NCBI GenBank assembly: GCA_002296185.1
Contig: DBHM01000011.1
Location: 168,160 to 189,881, forward strand
Length of the DNA stretch: 21,722 bases
From: Alphaproteobacteria bacterium UBA828
GTDB taxonomy: Bacteria > Pseudomonadota > Alphaproteobacteria > UBA828
Direction: 5' to 3'
A model generated the notes under the pieces. It was given only the letters and a program-made list of their open reading frames with translations. It had not been told where the DNA came from and searched no databases. Of the stretch, positions 1 through 7,771 are shown in pieces. The stretch's first letter is position 1. Each line of letters opens with the position of its first letter. The translations under genes and the position numbers were made by a program.

Positions 1-174
1 GAAGGTACAGATGCACAAGCAACAGTGACGGTTCGTCTTGAGGAGAATGGGCGTAGTGTTAATGGGCAGGGAGCTGATATTGACACAATGGTGTCCTCTG
101 CAAGAGCTTATGTTCATGCCCTGAATAAGCTCTTAACAAAGCGCGAAAAATCAGCCCCGGCTGCTGTAGCATAA
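1..174 (+). CDS. leuA: 2-isopropylmalate synthase, C-terminal fragment (5' end outside window)
   Basis: The first 57 codons are open in frame 1 and end in TAA at 172-174. The peptide has the pattern of the C-terminal allosteric (LeuA dimer) domain of 2-isopropylmalate synthase: a strand with ATVTVRLEENG, then NGQGADIDTMVSSARAY, a helix ALNKLL, and a short Ala/Pro-rich tail. In full-length LeuA this domain binds leucine for feedback inhibition of the first committed step of leucine synthesis (acetyl-CoA plus 2-oxoisovalerate). The catalytic TIM barrel is outside the window. The tail resembles alphaproteobacterial LeuA, and leuA next to mreB is, from memory, an arrangement seen in that class. 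The following 136 bases hold no gene and no clear terminator hairpin, so leuA may read through or end by another route. Confidence 0.85.
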   Translation, partial: EGTDAQATVTVRLEENGRSVNGQGADIDTMVSSARAYVHALNKLLTKREKSAPAAVA

Positions 175-310
175 AGTAGAAATGTTATGCTTCGTATTAG
201 TGGATTAGATAATTTTTAGGGTATTGAGTATTTTTTACTTTTGACTTTAGATACTAAAGAGTACGTTGTCGTAATATTAGGTTTAATTTTTTGATTAAAG
301 GCAGGCAAAT

Positions 311-1351
311 ATGTTTTCTAAGTTAACAGGGTTTCTTTCTGCAGATATGGCTATCGACCTAGGTACTGCCAATACTTTAGTCTACGTCAGGCAGCAAGGT
401 ATCGTTCTTAATGAGCCTTCCGTGGTTGCGATTTCAAATTATAAAGGGAAAAAGAGGGTTTTAGCGGTTGGTGAGGAAGCCAAGCAAATGCTCGGCCGTA
501 CACCTGGAAATATAGAAGCTATTCGTCCGCTAAGAGATGGAGTTATTGCAGATTTCGAAATTGCAGAAGAAATGATAAAGCACTTCATAAGAAAGGTGCA
601 CAATCGTCGTTCTTTTGCTAGCCCGCAAGTAGTTATATGTGTTCCATCTGGTTCAACTGCTGTAGAGAGAAGAGCCATTCAGGAATCAGCAGAAAGTGCT
701 GGTGCGCGTCGAGTTTTTCTTATTGAAGAGCCTATGGCAGCTGCAATTGGAGCACATTTACCTGTTACCGAGCCAACAGGCTCTATGGTGGTTGATATAG
801 GGGGCGGAACTACTGAAGTTGCTGTTCTCTCACTTGGTGGGATCGTTTATGCCCGGAGTGTGCGAGTTGGTGGTGATAAGATGGATGAAAGTATAATAGC
901 TTATGTGCGTCGAACCCATAATCTACTTCTCGGTGAAAGTTCAGCTGAAAGAATTAAACAGACTATTGGAACGGCATGTCCGCCAGAGGATGGGGACGGA
1001 TCTGCCCTAAGTATTAAGGGCCGTGACCTTATGAATGGTGTCCCAAAAGAGATTAGTATTACACAACGGCAAGTGGCAGAGAGTTTAGCTGAGCCTGTAG
1101 GATCTATAATTGACGCTGTAAAAGTTGCTCTTGAAAATACAGCACCAGAGTTGGCTGCTGATATTGTAGATAAGGGTATAGTTCTAACAGGTGGTGGAGC
1201 CTTATTAGGTAATTTAGATTTTGTGCTTAGGCATGCTACAGGATTGCCTGTCTCAATTGCAGATGAAGCGCTTTCATGTGTTGTTCTTGGAACAGGACGT
1301 TGCTTAGAAGAAATGAAGGCTCTACAAAATGTTCTGCAGGAAGCTTACTAG
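311..1351 (+). CDS. mreB: Rod-shape-determining protein MreB (bacterial actin)
   Basis: The 346-residue protein matches the usual MreB length. MreB is an ATP-binding actin homologue that forms membrane-associated filaments and steers the elongation peptidoglycan synthases. The actin-fold motifs are present in order: phosphate-1 DLGTANT at about residues 16-22, phosphate-2 with D162 followed by GGGTTE (164-169), and the adenosine motif GGGA at about 294-297. The N-terminus MFSKLTGFLSAD is typical of proteobacterial MreB and carries hydrophobic residues of the kind that anchor it to the membrane. The ATG at 311 follows a purine-rich AAAGGCAGG stretch. It is the first gene of the mreB-mreC-mreD-mrdA-rodA run. 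A promoter in 175-310 is likely, but I could not fix convincing -35/-10 boxes. The lowered start of mreC lies about 60 bases downstream. Confidence 0.97.
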   Translation: MFSKLTGFLSADMAIDLGTANTLVYVRQQGIVLNEPSVVAISNYKGKKRVLAVGEEAKQMLGRTPGNIEAIRPLRDGVIADFEIAEEMIKHFIRKVHNRRSFASPQVVICVPSGSTAVERRAIQESAESAGARRVFLIEEPMAAAIGAHLPVTEPTGSMVVDIGGGTTEVAVLSLGGIVYARSVRVGGDKMDESIIAYVRRTHNLLLGESSAERIKQTIGTACPPEDGDGSALSIKGRDLMNGVPKEISITQRQVAESLAEPVGSIIDAVKVALENTAPELAADIVDKGIVLTGGGALLGNLDFVLRHATGLPVSIADEALSCVVLGTGRCLEEMKALQNVLQEAY

Positions 1352-1411
1352 AAATTTTTATAATAAAGTAATTTTCTCTATGCTTTTTCAAAACAGAAGG
1401 AGTGATTGCTT

Positions 1412-2293
1412 TTGAGGACAATTCAGGGGCTAGCCCTGCTGCAGATCTTATTTTTTAGATTTTTTTTTCAGCGCTCGTCATTTTTTATCTTCATAGGTTT
1501 TGCTGTCGCACTCATAGTCATTTCTCAGGTCCAGCCACTATCGCTTGAGAAAATTAGGACAAGTATTACTGATATTGCTTCTCCTGTTCTAGGATTTATT
1601 TCTCGTCCTGCATCTAGCGTTTCAAATATAGCAGATAATATAGAAAGTATTGTAGCTGTTAGGAAAGAAAATGCTAAGCTTCGAGAAGAAAATTCACGCT
1701 TGATGCTCTGGCAGCCATTGGTTTCTCATCTTGAGTCTGAAAATTTAGCACTACGTAAATTACTAAATGTGATTCCTGATCCAGATTCAAAATTTACAAC
1801 TGCACGTATTGTAGGGGATGCTGGAGGACCATTCGTGAGAACATTATTAGTCGCGGCTGGAGAGAATCAAGGGGTGTACAAGGGTCAGGCTGTAATCACT
1901 CATGGCGGGTTAGTGGGTAGAATTGTCGAGGCAGGCAACAGTAGTGCGAGAATATTATTAATTACGGATTTAAATTCCAGGATTCCTATAGTTTTAGAGA
2001 AAGGGAGAAATCGTGGAATATTAGTAGGTCTTAATACGGATACACTAGAAATTCAATTTTTGCCCCTTAATGCTCAGCCAGATATTGGTGATCGTTTAGT
2101 GACATCAGGAGCAGGTGGTGTATTCCCTCCAGGTTTGCCTGTTGGCTATATTTCAGACATATCAGAAGAATCTATTCAAGTTGAACCCTGGGTTACATTT
2201 GATAGGCTCGAGTTCGTGTCAATTCTGGACTATATTTTACCTGGTATTATGCCTTCCACGCGTCGTGCAGGACTTGCGGATATGATTGATTAG
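1412..2293 (+). CDS. mreC: Rod-shape-determining protein MreC, TTG start
   Basis: MreC is a bitopic inner-membrane protein with a periplasmic scaffold domain that links MreB/MreD to PBP2 and activates it. The sequence shows a short cytoplasmic N-terminus, a membrane segment (about residues 18-40), a Glu/Lys-rich coiled coil (about 70-105, with repeated KEN, LREEN and LESENL elements), and the two-barrel MreC core (GENQGVYKGQAVI, GRIV, LLITDLNSRIPI, VTSGAGGVFPPGLPVG). About 293 residues is normal. No ATG start exists in frame. Two TTG codons are possible, 1406 and 1412. I chose 1412 because AAGGAG at 1397-1402 lies 9 bases upstream of it, against 3 bases for 1406; the protein is otherwise the same. 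A run of nine T residues at 1460-1468 lies inside the early coding part. Confidence 0.92.
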   Translation: MRTIQGLALLQILFFRFFFQRSSFFIFIGFAVALIVISQVQPLSLEKIRTSITDIASPVLGFISRPASSVSNIADNIESIVAVRKENAKLREENSRLMLWQPLVSHLESENLALRKLLNVIPDPDSKFTTARIVGDAGGPFVRTLLVAAGENQGVYKGQAVITHGGLVGRIVEAGNSSARILLITDLNSRIPIVLEKGRNRGILVGLNTDTLEIQFLPLNAQPDIGDRLVTSGAGGVFPPGLPVGYISDISEESIQVEPWVTFDRLEFVSILDYILPGIMPSTRRAGLADMID

Positions 2294-2313
2294 AGAAGCG
2301 GGATCAGCAAATT

Positions 2314-2829
2314 ATGGAGATAGGTTGGGTTGAAAAAAGTGCATTGGGTATAAAGAGTGCCACACCGATTATAAGTGTGTTCTTGTTAGTGGTGGCTAGT
2401 GTGCTGCCATGGCATTTACCTGGTTTAGCTCCTATAACTCCTGCTTTTTCTCTTATTGCTATCTACTTTTGGGCTATATACAGACCAGACAAGTTACCTT
2501 ATGCCGCAACATTTTTTGCAGGAATTTTACAGGATATCCTATCCGGGGGCCCATTGGGGATGACAGCATTGGTGATGCTTTTGCTGCACGGAATAGTTAG
2601 TACACAAAGAAACTTTCTACAAGGAAAACCCTTTTATGTAGTTTGGTGGGGATTCTCATTATTAGTCCCTTTGGTAACTCTAATAGGTTGGGGGGTGGCA
2701 AGCTTATATTTTGGTTTGGTTGTCCCAATCGTCCCCTTAGTAATGCATGTCATTCTAACTTTACTTCTTTACCCATTTATCAGTTTTGTTTTGGTGAAAC
2801 TCCAAAATTCTCTTTTAGTAAGAATTTAA
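2314..2829 (+). CDS. mreD: Rod-shape-determining protein MreD
   Basis: The 171-residue protein is almost entirely hydrophobic, with about five predicted membrane segments, which matches the length and profile of MreD. MreD sits in the inner membrane and works with MreC in controlling the PBP2-RodA synthase. The family-typical stretch is visible: an aromatic-rich second helix ending YRPD, followed by a helix with GILQDILSGGPLGMTALVMLLL, where the D and GG residues are conserved in MreD. The ATG at 2314 lies 20 bases after the mreC stop. The ribosome-binding site is weak (GGGA at about 2301), which fits translation coupled to mreC. Assignment rests on membrane profile, this motif and the operon position between mreC and mrdA. 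Confidence 0.92.
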   Translation: MEIGWVEKSALGIKSATPIISVFLLVVASVLPWHLPGLAPITPAFSLIAIYFWAIYRPDKLPYAATFFAGILQDILSGGPLGMTALVMLLLHGIVSTQRNFLQGKPFYVVWWGFSLLVPLVTLIGWGVASLYFGLVVPIVPLVMHVILTLLLYPFISFVLVKLQNSLLVRI

Positions 2830-2848
2830 GGATTGGAAAACATTTGCA

Positions 2849-4762
2849 ATGGTTAAGAAAGCAAATGCGCCAGATCATAATAAATTAGTATCCCGCAGAT
2901 CTTTAATTGTAGGTGGGCTGCAAGTAGCCCTTCTGGGAGGGCTGGCGGGGAGATTATATCAACTGCAGGTTGTAGACTCTGATCTCTATAAAACTTTATC
3001 AGATGAGAATAGAATAAATTTGCAATTACTCATGCCTCTAAGGGGTCGTATATTCGATCGTTTTGGATATGAGTTAGCAGGTAATAGACAAAGTTATAGA
3101 CTGGTAATTATTCCTGAGCAGGTTAATGACATGCAACTCGCGCTAGAATCAGTTAGCAGACTTGTTGTGTTATCCGAAGATGATCAATCACGCCTTATTG
3201 AGGAGATAAAAGCTAGGAAGAGTTTTATTCCTATAACTCTTAGAGAAAACTTAACATGGAGTGAGGTTAGCCGGATTGAAGTGAATGCTCCTTATCTTCC
3301 CGGAGTATCTATTGAAAGCGGTAAAAGTCGTTTTTACACTTTTGGTTCTGAGACAGCGCACCTCGTTGGATATGTTGGTTCTGTATCTCAATCAGAAATA
3401 AAGAAAAGTGAAGATCCGGCTTTTTCTCTCCCAGGTTTTCAGATTGGAAAGACTGGTATTGAAAATAGATTCGATGATCAGTTGAGAGGTCAGGCAGGGA
3501 ACAGGCATGTTGAGATTAATGCTGTAGGTCGAGTTATACGTGAGCTCCAGAGAGACGATGGTCTTTCTGGCGATGACCATGTGCTAACTATTGATATCGG
3601 TTTGCAGCAATATACTATGTCACGATTAGGAAATGAAAGTGCAGGGTGTGTTGTTATAGATATACATACAGGGGAGGTCCTTTCTATAGTCTCAGCGCCA
3701 GCTTTCGATCCTAATAGTTTTGCTAGTGGTATTAGTAAGCAAGAGTGGGATTCAATTATTGAAAATCCAAGATTTCCATTAAATAATAAGGCTATTTCAG
3801 GACAGTATCCCCCGGGGTCTACATTTAAAATGTTAGTTGCTCTTGCTGCACTAGAATCAGGACTCGTAGGTGCAAATACAACACATTTTTGTGAGGGCCA
3901 CATAGAACTTGGTGATACAAAGTTTCATTGTTGGAAACCTGGTGGTCACGGAAGATTATCAATGGAAGGGGCTATTGAAAGGTCCTGCGATGTATATTTT
4001 TACGAGATAGCTAAGCGTATCGGCCTGGAGAGAATAAGTAATATGGCTCGACGTTTTGGTTTTGGAAGCCTTAATGGAATTGATCTACCAAATGAGAAAG
4101 AGGGTCTTGTTCCAACAGCTTTATGGAAAAAAAATAATATTGGTGAGTCCTGGCGTTTAGGTGAAACACTCATAGTTGGCATTGGTCAAGGATACTTACT
4201 TGCCACTCCCCTTCAATTGGCAGTTATGGTATCTCGTATTGCAAATGGCGGTATTGGTATAACCCCAAAGCTCGTTAGGGCTATTCACAGGAATGGAAGT
4301 TTTATTCAAGAATCAGGAAAAGCTGCTACTCCGATGAATATTCCATCCGAGCACCTGGCAATAGTAAAGCGTGGAATGGAGAGGGTAACAAATAGTCCTA
4401 CGGGTACTGCATATGCTGCACGTATAGAGAATCCTAGATTTGCTATGGCTGGAAAAACTGGAAGTTCTCAGGTCAGACGTATTTCAGAAAGTGAGAGAGA
4501 GCTAGGTGTACAAAAGAATGAAGATCTTGTTTGGAAAGAGCGGGATCATGCATTATTTGTTGGTTATGCCCCGCTAGACTCTCCCCGATATGCAGTATCA
4601 GTAGTTATTGAGCACGGTGGCGGTGGGGCTTCTACTGCAGCGCCAATAGCTCGTGATATCCTGATGGAAGTTCAGAGACGTGATCCTGCAAATCATGAAG
4701 ACTTAAGGATTCCAATTTCTGCTCAATATCATAACATAAACTCTGGTAGGAAAAATTCATGA
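2849..4762 (+). CDS. mrdA: Penicillin-binding protein 2 (peptidoglycan DD-transpeptidase)
   Basis: PBP2 crosslinks new peptidoglycan during cell elongation and partners with RodA. The 637-residue protein has a short cytoplasmic tail, one membrane anchor (about 18-36), the PBP dimerisation/pedestal region (PLRGRIFDRFG at about 63-73; HVEINAVGRVI before residue 235), and a C-terminal transpeptidase domain. All three active-site motifs are present: S324-TF-K327 (after PPG), S379-C-D381 in place of the usual SxN, and K536-T-G538. S324 is the acylated nucleophile and the beta-lactam target. SCD is normal for the PBP2 group, so the enzyme should be active. The ATG at 2849 lies 19 bases after the mreD stop, with only a distant AGGA. 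The stop overlaps the rodA start (ATGA at 4759-4762), so the two partners are translationally coupled. Confidence 0.96.
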   Translation: MVKKANAPDHNKLVSRRSLIVGGLQVALLGGLAGRLYQLQVVDSDLYKTLSDENRINLQLLMPLRGRIFDRFGYELAGNRQSYRLVIIPEQVNDMQLALESVSRLVVLSEDDQSRLIEEIKARKSFIPITLRENLTWSEVSRIEVNAPYLPGVSIESGKSRFYTFGSETAHLVGYVGSVSQSEIKKSEDPAFSLPGFQIGKTGIENRFDDQLRGQAGNRHVEINAVGRVIRELQRDDGLSGDDHVLTIDIGLQQYTMSRLGNESAGCVVIDIHTGEVLSIVSAPAFDPNSFASGISKQEWDSIIENPRFPLNNKAISGQYPPGSTFKMLVALAALESGLVGANTTHFCEGHIELGDTKFHCWKPGGHGRLSMEGAIERSCDVYFYEIAKRIGLERISNMARRFGFGSLNGIDLPNEKEGLVPTALWKKNNIGESWRLGETLIVGIGQGYLLATPLQLAVMVSRIANGGIGITPKLVRAIHRNGSFIQESGKAATPMNIPSEHLAIVKRGMERVTNSPTGTAYAARIENPRFAMAGKTGSSQVRRISESERELGVQKNEDLVWKERDHALFVGYAPLDSPRYAVSVVIEHGGGGASTAAPIARDILMEVQRRDPANHEDLRIPISAQYHNINSGRKNS

Positions 4763-5937
4763 ACCTTGAATCTGGATTTTATCTACAAGGACCTAGATTC
4801 CTAGAGCGCTTAACTAAAATAAATTGGCTGTTTATTCTGCTAATTTGTTGTCCAGCTTGCATCGGTTTTCTAATGCTTTATTCGGCCGCTGGCGGATCTA
4901 TGGACCCTTGGGCAAAAGCCCAGATCATTCGTTTTGGAATAGGATTCTTTGTCATGGTAGCAATAGCCCTAATCGACATAAGAATTATTTTGCGTTTTTC
5001 TTACTGGGGTTATGCCCTTTCTTTACTTCTTTTATTAGCAGTAGAAATATTAGGTTCATCTGCAATGGGCGCCCAGCGCTGGATAGCAATTGGTAATTTT
5101 CATCTTCAGCCATCTGAGTTGATGAAGATTGGATTAATTCTCGGTTTAGCAAGATACTTTAGTGGCATAACACATGAAAATATGAGCAAGATCAGGGTTT
5201 ATATAATACCTATAATATTAATTTTATTACCCGTAGGTCTTGTATTGCGACAACCTGATCTTGGTACTGCCGTCCTTTTAGTTTTAATAGGTTTGGCAAT
5301 TGTATTTTTGGCAGGTATACGTCTTTGGAAAATGCTCCTTTGTTTAGGATTTTTAGTTGGTGCAGTCCCGATAGCCTGGCAATTTTTAAGAGAATACCAA
5401 AAAGTTCGTGTATTGAATTTCATAAACCCAGAAAGCGATAGTCTAGGTGCAGGATATCATATTCTACAGTCAAAAATTGCTTTAGGCAGTGGTGGTGTGT
5501 TCGGAAAAGGCTTAATGGAGGGTAGTCAATCTCATCTAAATTTCTTACCAGAAAAGCAAACTGATTTTATATTCACGATGTTAGCAGAGGAGCTTGGTCT
5601 AGCAGGGGCGCTTGGCGTAATTTTATTGTATCTCTTAATTATAGGTTATGGGACGTTTATATCATGGAGATCAAATATAACATTTGGTCGGCTATTATCG
5701 ATAGGTGTTATTGTAACTTTTTTCCTATACGCGTTTGTTAATATTTCGATGGTCATGGGTCTCCTGCCTGTAGTTGGGGTGCCGTTGCCACTAATATCTT
5801 ATGGTGGGTCGGCTATGTTGACGTTAATGGTTGGCTTTGGTTTTGTGCTTAATGTATGGATAAATAGAGATATAAAATCAATTAAGAGGCAAGGTTATTT
5901 TCCCGTACTAAATATGCTTGATAGTAAAAAAAGCTAA
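4759..5937 (+). CDS. rodA: Peptidoglycan glycosyltransferase RodA (SEDS family)
   Basis: RodA polymerises lipid II into glycan strands for the elongasome, in complex with PBP2. The 392-residue, roughly ten-helix protein has the SEDS landmarks: GAQRWIAIGNFHLQPSE followed by KIGLILGLARYF, RQPDLGTA, the periplasmic loop NPESDSLGAGYHILQS, then FLPEKQTDFIF, and near the end GVPLPLISYGGSAML. D269 in the QTDFIF motif corresponds to the catalytic Asp of the family (D262 in E. coli RodA). The ATG overlaps the mrdA stop. The 3' end overlaps the convergent dehydrogenase gene by four bases (5934-5937), so there is no room for an ordinary terminator between them. This gene marks the end of the conserved cell-shape cluster. 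Confidence 0.97.
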   Translation: MNLESGFYLQGPRFLERLTKINWLFILLICCPACIGFLMLYSAAGGSMDPWAKAQIIRFGIGFFVMVAIALIDIRIILRFSYWGYALSLLLLLAVEILGSSAMGAQRWIAIGNFHLQPSELMKIGLILGLARYFSGITHENMSKIRVYIIPIILILLPVGLVLRQPDLGTAVLLVLIGLAIVFLAGIRLWKMLLCLGFLVGAVPIAWQFLREYQKVRVLNFINPESDSLGAGYHILQSKIALGSGGVFGKGLMEGSQSHLNFLPEKQTDFIFTMLAEELGLAGALGVILLYLLIIGYGTFISWRSNITFGRLLSIGVIVTFFLYAFVNISMVMGLLPVVGVPLPLISYGGSAMLTLMVGFGFVLNVWINRDIKSIKRQGYFPVLNMLDSKKS

Positions 5938-6920
5938 TTAATATCAACAACAATTTTTCCAATTGATTGCCCATTTTCAAGTTTCTTATGAGCTGAACTT
6001 ATATCAGATAAGGAAAAACTTTCAGGGTCAATCAGGGGAGATAATTTGCCTAAATCTGCAAGTTTGCCTGCGTTTTCCATTAAATTACCATGGGACTCAC
6101 GATCAACATCGTAAAGCATAGGTATCAACATAAACACTACGTGTAAGGAAAGGCCCTTCAGATGCATTAAAGATAAATCAGCATCATATTGTGAGACAAT
6201 AGTAATAACATTACCGTTTAGGCGGGAAGCCTCGAAAGATTTAGCAATAGTCTGTCCCCCTGTTGCATCAAAAACAACATCAAAGCCTTTTCCTCGGGTA
6301 TATTTATTAACGTATTCCTCGGTTGTGACTTTATTATATAAAATTGCCTCATCTGCTCCAAGTTTAAGAGCGGTTTCAGCTTTAGCATCACTTGAAACGG
6401 TTGTGTGTACATTCGCTCCTAAAGATTTTGCTATTTGAATAGCAACGTGACCAACACCTCCTGTGCCTCCATGAATTAATATACTATCACCCTTTTTTAG
6501 ATTCGAGCGAATTAGTCCTTCCCAGGCCGTAATAGTTACTAATGGTAATGCTGCTGCCTGTCGAGCATTGAGAGAATTGGGCCTTTTTGCAAGGAGTCTG
6601 TGATCTACAGCTATTAGCTCTGCATATGTTCCTCCCATTCCCTTAACACCTCCTCCGCAACCAAATACCTCATCCCCTTTTGAAAAATTTGTGACTTTAT
6701 TTCCCACATCAATTACCGTTCCTGAAATATCGCATCCTAATACTGCAGGTAATTCTGGTGATATCGGAAGGCCATTTCTTCGAATTTTCCAGTCTACTGG
6801 ATTTACGCTAGTAGCATGTAATCTAACTAAAACTTCATGTGATTTTGCTGAGGGATCAGGTATATCGGTGAATTCAAAAACAGTTTCGTCACCAAATTGT
6901 TTTATTATCTGGGCTTTCAT
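5934..6920 (-). CDS. Zinc-free medium-chain NADPH:quinone oxidoreductase / alcohol dehydrogenase family protein
   Basis: This 328-residue protein belongs to the medium-chain dehydrogenase/reductase superfamily, quinone-oxidoreductase branch: an N-terminal GroES-like domain with SVNPVDWKIRRNG (about 38-50) and PAVLGCDISGTV, then a Rossmann domain with H150-GGTGGVG (150-157) for NAD(P)H binding. The GHE zinc motif and the cysteine cluster of zinc alcohol dehydrogenases are absent, so it should be a zinc-free reductase acting on quinones, enones or similar carbonyls. The exact substrate cannot be read. The start ATG is preceded on the minus strand by AGGAGAAG at good spacing. It is a single-gene unit, convergent with rodA (4-base overlap of the stops) and divergent from the small ORF at 7046. 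Confidence 0.88.
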   Translation of the reverse strand: MKAQIIKQFGDETVFEFTDIPDPSAKSHEVLVRLHATSVNPVDWKIRRNGLPISPELPAVLGCDISGTVIDVGNKVTNFSKGDEVFGCGGGVKGMGGTYAELIAVDHRLLAKRPNSLNARQAAALPLVTITAWEGLIRSNLKKGDSILIHGGTGGVGHVAIQIAKSLGANVHTTVSSDAKAETALKLGADEAILYNKVTTEEYVNKYTRGKGFDVVFDATGGQTIAKSFEASRLNGNVITIVSQYDADLSLMHLKGLSLHVVFMLIPMLYDVDRESHGNLMENAGKLADLGKLSPLIDPESFSLSDISSAHKKLENGQSIGKIVVDIN

Positions 6921-7045
6921 GACTTCTCCTGTATTTTTTATATTAGTAAGTGAGTTAATTCATAAGGTTTTTCCAATATAATAGGTATACACTGATACTG
7001 ATTATATCACGAGTAAGCATTTTATAATTGTGGAGTTAGGGTTTT

Positions 7046-7291
7046 ATGACAAATTTTTATAGACCTGATCTTGGATCAGAGCCAGATAGTCCATTTGCAA
7101 GAGATGACTCTGGAAATCTAGTGCGCCGAAGTTTTTGGCTAGATATGAGTGATAGAACTCTGATCCTTGCAATGAGTCAGGGGATAGGAATGCCTTTATC
7201 TGCTGATGAGAAAAGAGCTCATCTAATAGATATAAATCGAGAAAACCTAATAGATGATATTTGTGTGCAGGAGATACTTCCACCTGAATGA
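7046..7291 (+). CDS. Small hypothetical protein (81 aa)
   Basis: I do not recognise this protein. It is hydrophilic and acidic, begins MTNFYRPDLG, has a middle section with DDSGNLVRRSFWLDMSDRT and ends in EILPPE. No signal peptide or membrane segment is visible. The ATG at 7046 has GGAG at 7032-7035, ten bases upstream, which supports translation. The opposite strand is also open over nearly the same interval (7283 down to 7044); I prefer the plus strand because of the ribosome-binding site and the protein-like composition. TATAAT occurs at 7023-7028, but no good -35 sits 17 bases before it. The ORF stands alone between a divergent dehydrogenase gene and the convergent VOC gene, so context gives no function. 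Confidence 0.5.
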   Translation: MTNFYRPDLGSEPDSPFARDDSGNLVRRSFWLDMSDRTLILAMSQGIGMPLSADEKRAHLIDINRENLIDDICVQEILPPE

Positions 7292-7310
7292 GTCTAGATT
7301 CAATTTAGTT

Positions 7311-7724
7311 TTATTCTGCAGGAAAAAGAAGCTCTACACGGACTCCATCTGGATCTTTAAGGAATATTTGTCTGAGACCTAGTTCAGGTACAACCGTGTG
7401 AAGGTGATCCACCCCTTCTAGATCAAAGTTTTCTTTCATTTTTTCAAAGTCTTTTGGAGAAAATACAAAGGCGACATGGTCGACGGCTCCACCGCCACTT
7501 GCCTCATGATCAGGTCCACCCTCATCGCTGAAATAAGCATTGAGTGGTGCTCCTTCGCCGACTAGATGAACTGCGGGTATCTCTCCGACATAAAGCCAGT
7601 AGCCTGGAAAGTCAAAAGGCGGTCTATAACCTACTGTTAATTTTACAACTTTCTCATAAAATTCTTTAGTTGCTTCAATATCTTTTGGGCGAATGGTTAA
7701 ATGGTGTAATGCTTGGGGTTCCAT
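7311..7724 (-). CDS. VOC-superfamily protein (glyoxalase/extradiol-dioxygenase fold)
   Basis: The 137-residue protein has the length and the two beta-alpha-beta-beta-beta repeats of single-domain vicinal oxygen chelate proteins. Likely metal ligands are H8 (in LHHLTIRP), H53 (AVHLVG), H83 (VDHVAFVF) and E131 (RVELLF). The closing pattern FLKDPDGVRVELLF is typical of glyoxalase-like and dioxygenase-like members. VOC proteins use a divalent metal for isomerisation, C-C cleavage or epoxide opening; which applies here is unknown. The start ATG has AGGAAAAG upstream on the minus strand. It lies 47 bases downstream of the luciferase-like monooxygenase gene on the same strand, so the two are probably co-transcribed and may act on the same small molecule. 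Confidence 0.88.
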   Translation of the reverse strand: MEPQALHHLTIRPKDIEATKEFYEKVVKLTVGYRPPFDFPGYWLYVGEIPAVHLVGEGAPLNAYFSDEGGPDHEASGGGAVDHVAFVFSPKDFEKMKENFDLEGVDHLHTVVPELGLRQIFLKDPDGVRVELLFPAE

Positions 7725-7771
7725 AGTCTTTTCCTAAAAATTTCAAAAAAAATATATTTTATATTTTGTTT

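Noticed and set aside
175..310. Promoter for mreB (TTGACT at 241-246)
   Set aside because: The nearest good -10 (TAATAT at 272-277) is about 25 bases away, too far for a sigma-70 pair; no better match was found.
3490..3903. Minus-strand ORF of 137 codons
   Set aside because: It is inside mrdA, overlapping the transpeptidase active-site region; it is a reverse-frame shadow.
6991..7002. Tandem ACTGAT-ACTGAT in the gap before the small ORF
   Set aside because: Only two copies of six bases; not enough to call a regulatory repeat.
7044..7283. Minus-strand ORF of 79 codons opposite the small plus-strand ORF
   Set aside because: It has no recognisable ribosome-binding site and lies almost exactly opposite the plus ORF, which has GGAG ten bases before its ATG. 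It is kept as an alternative only.
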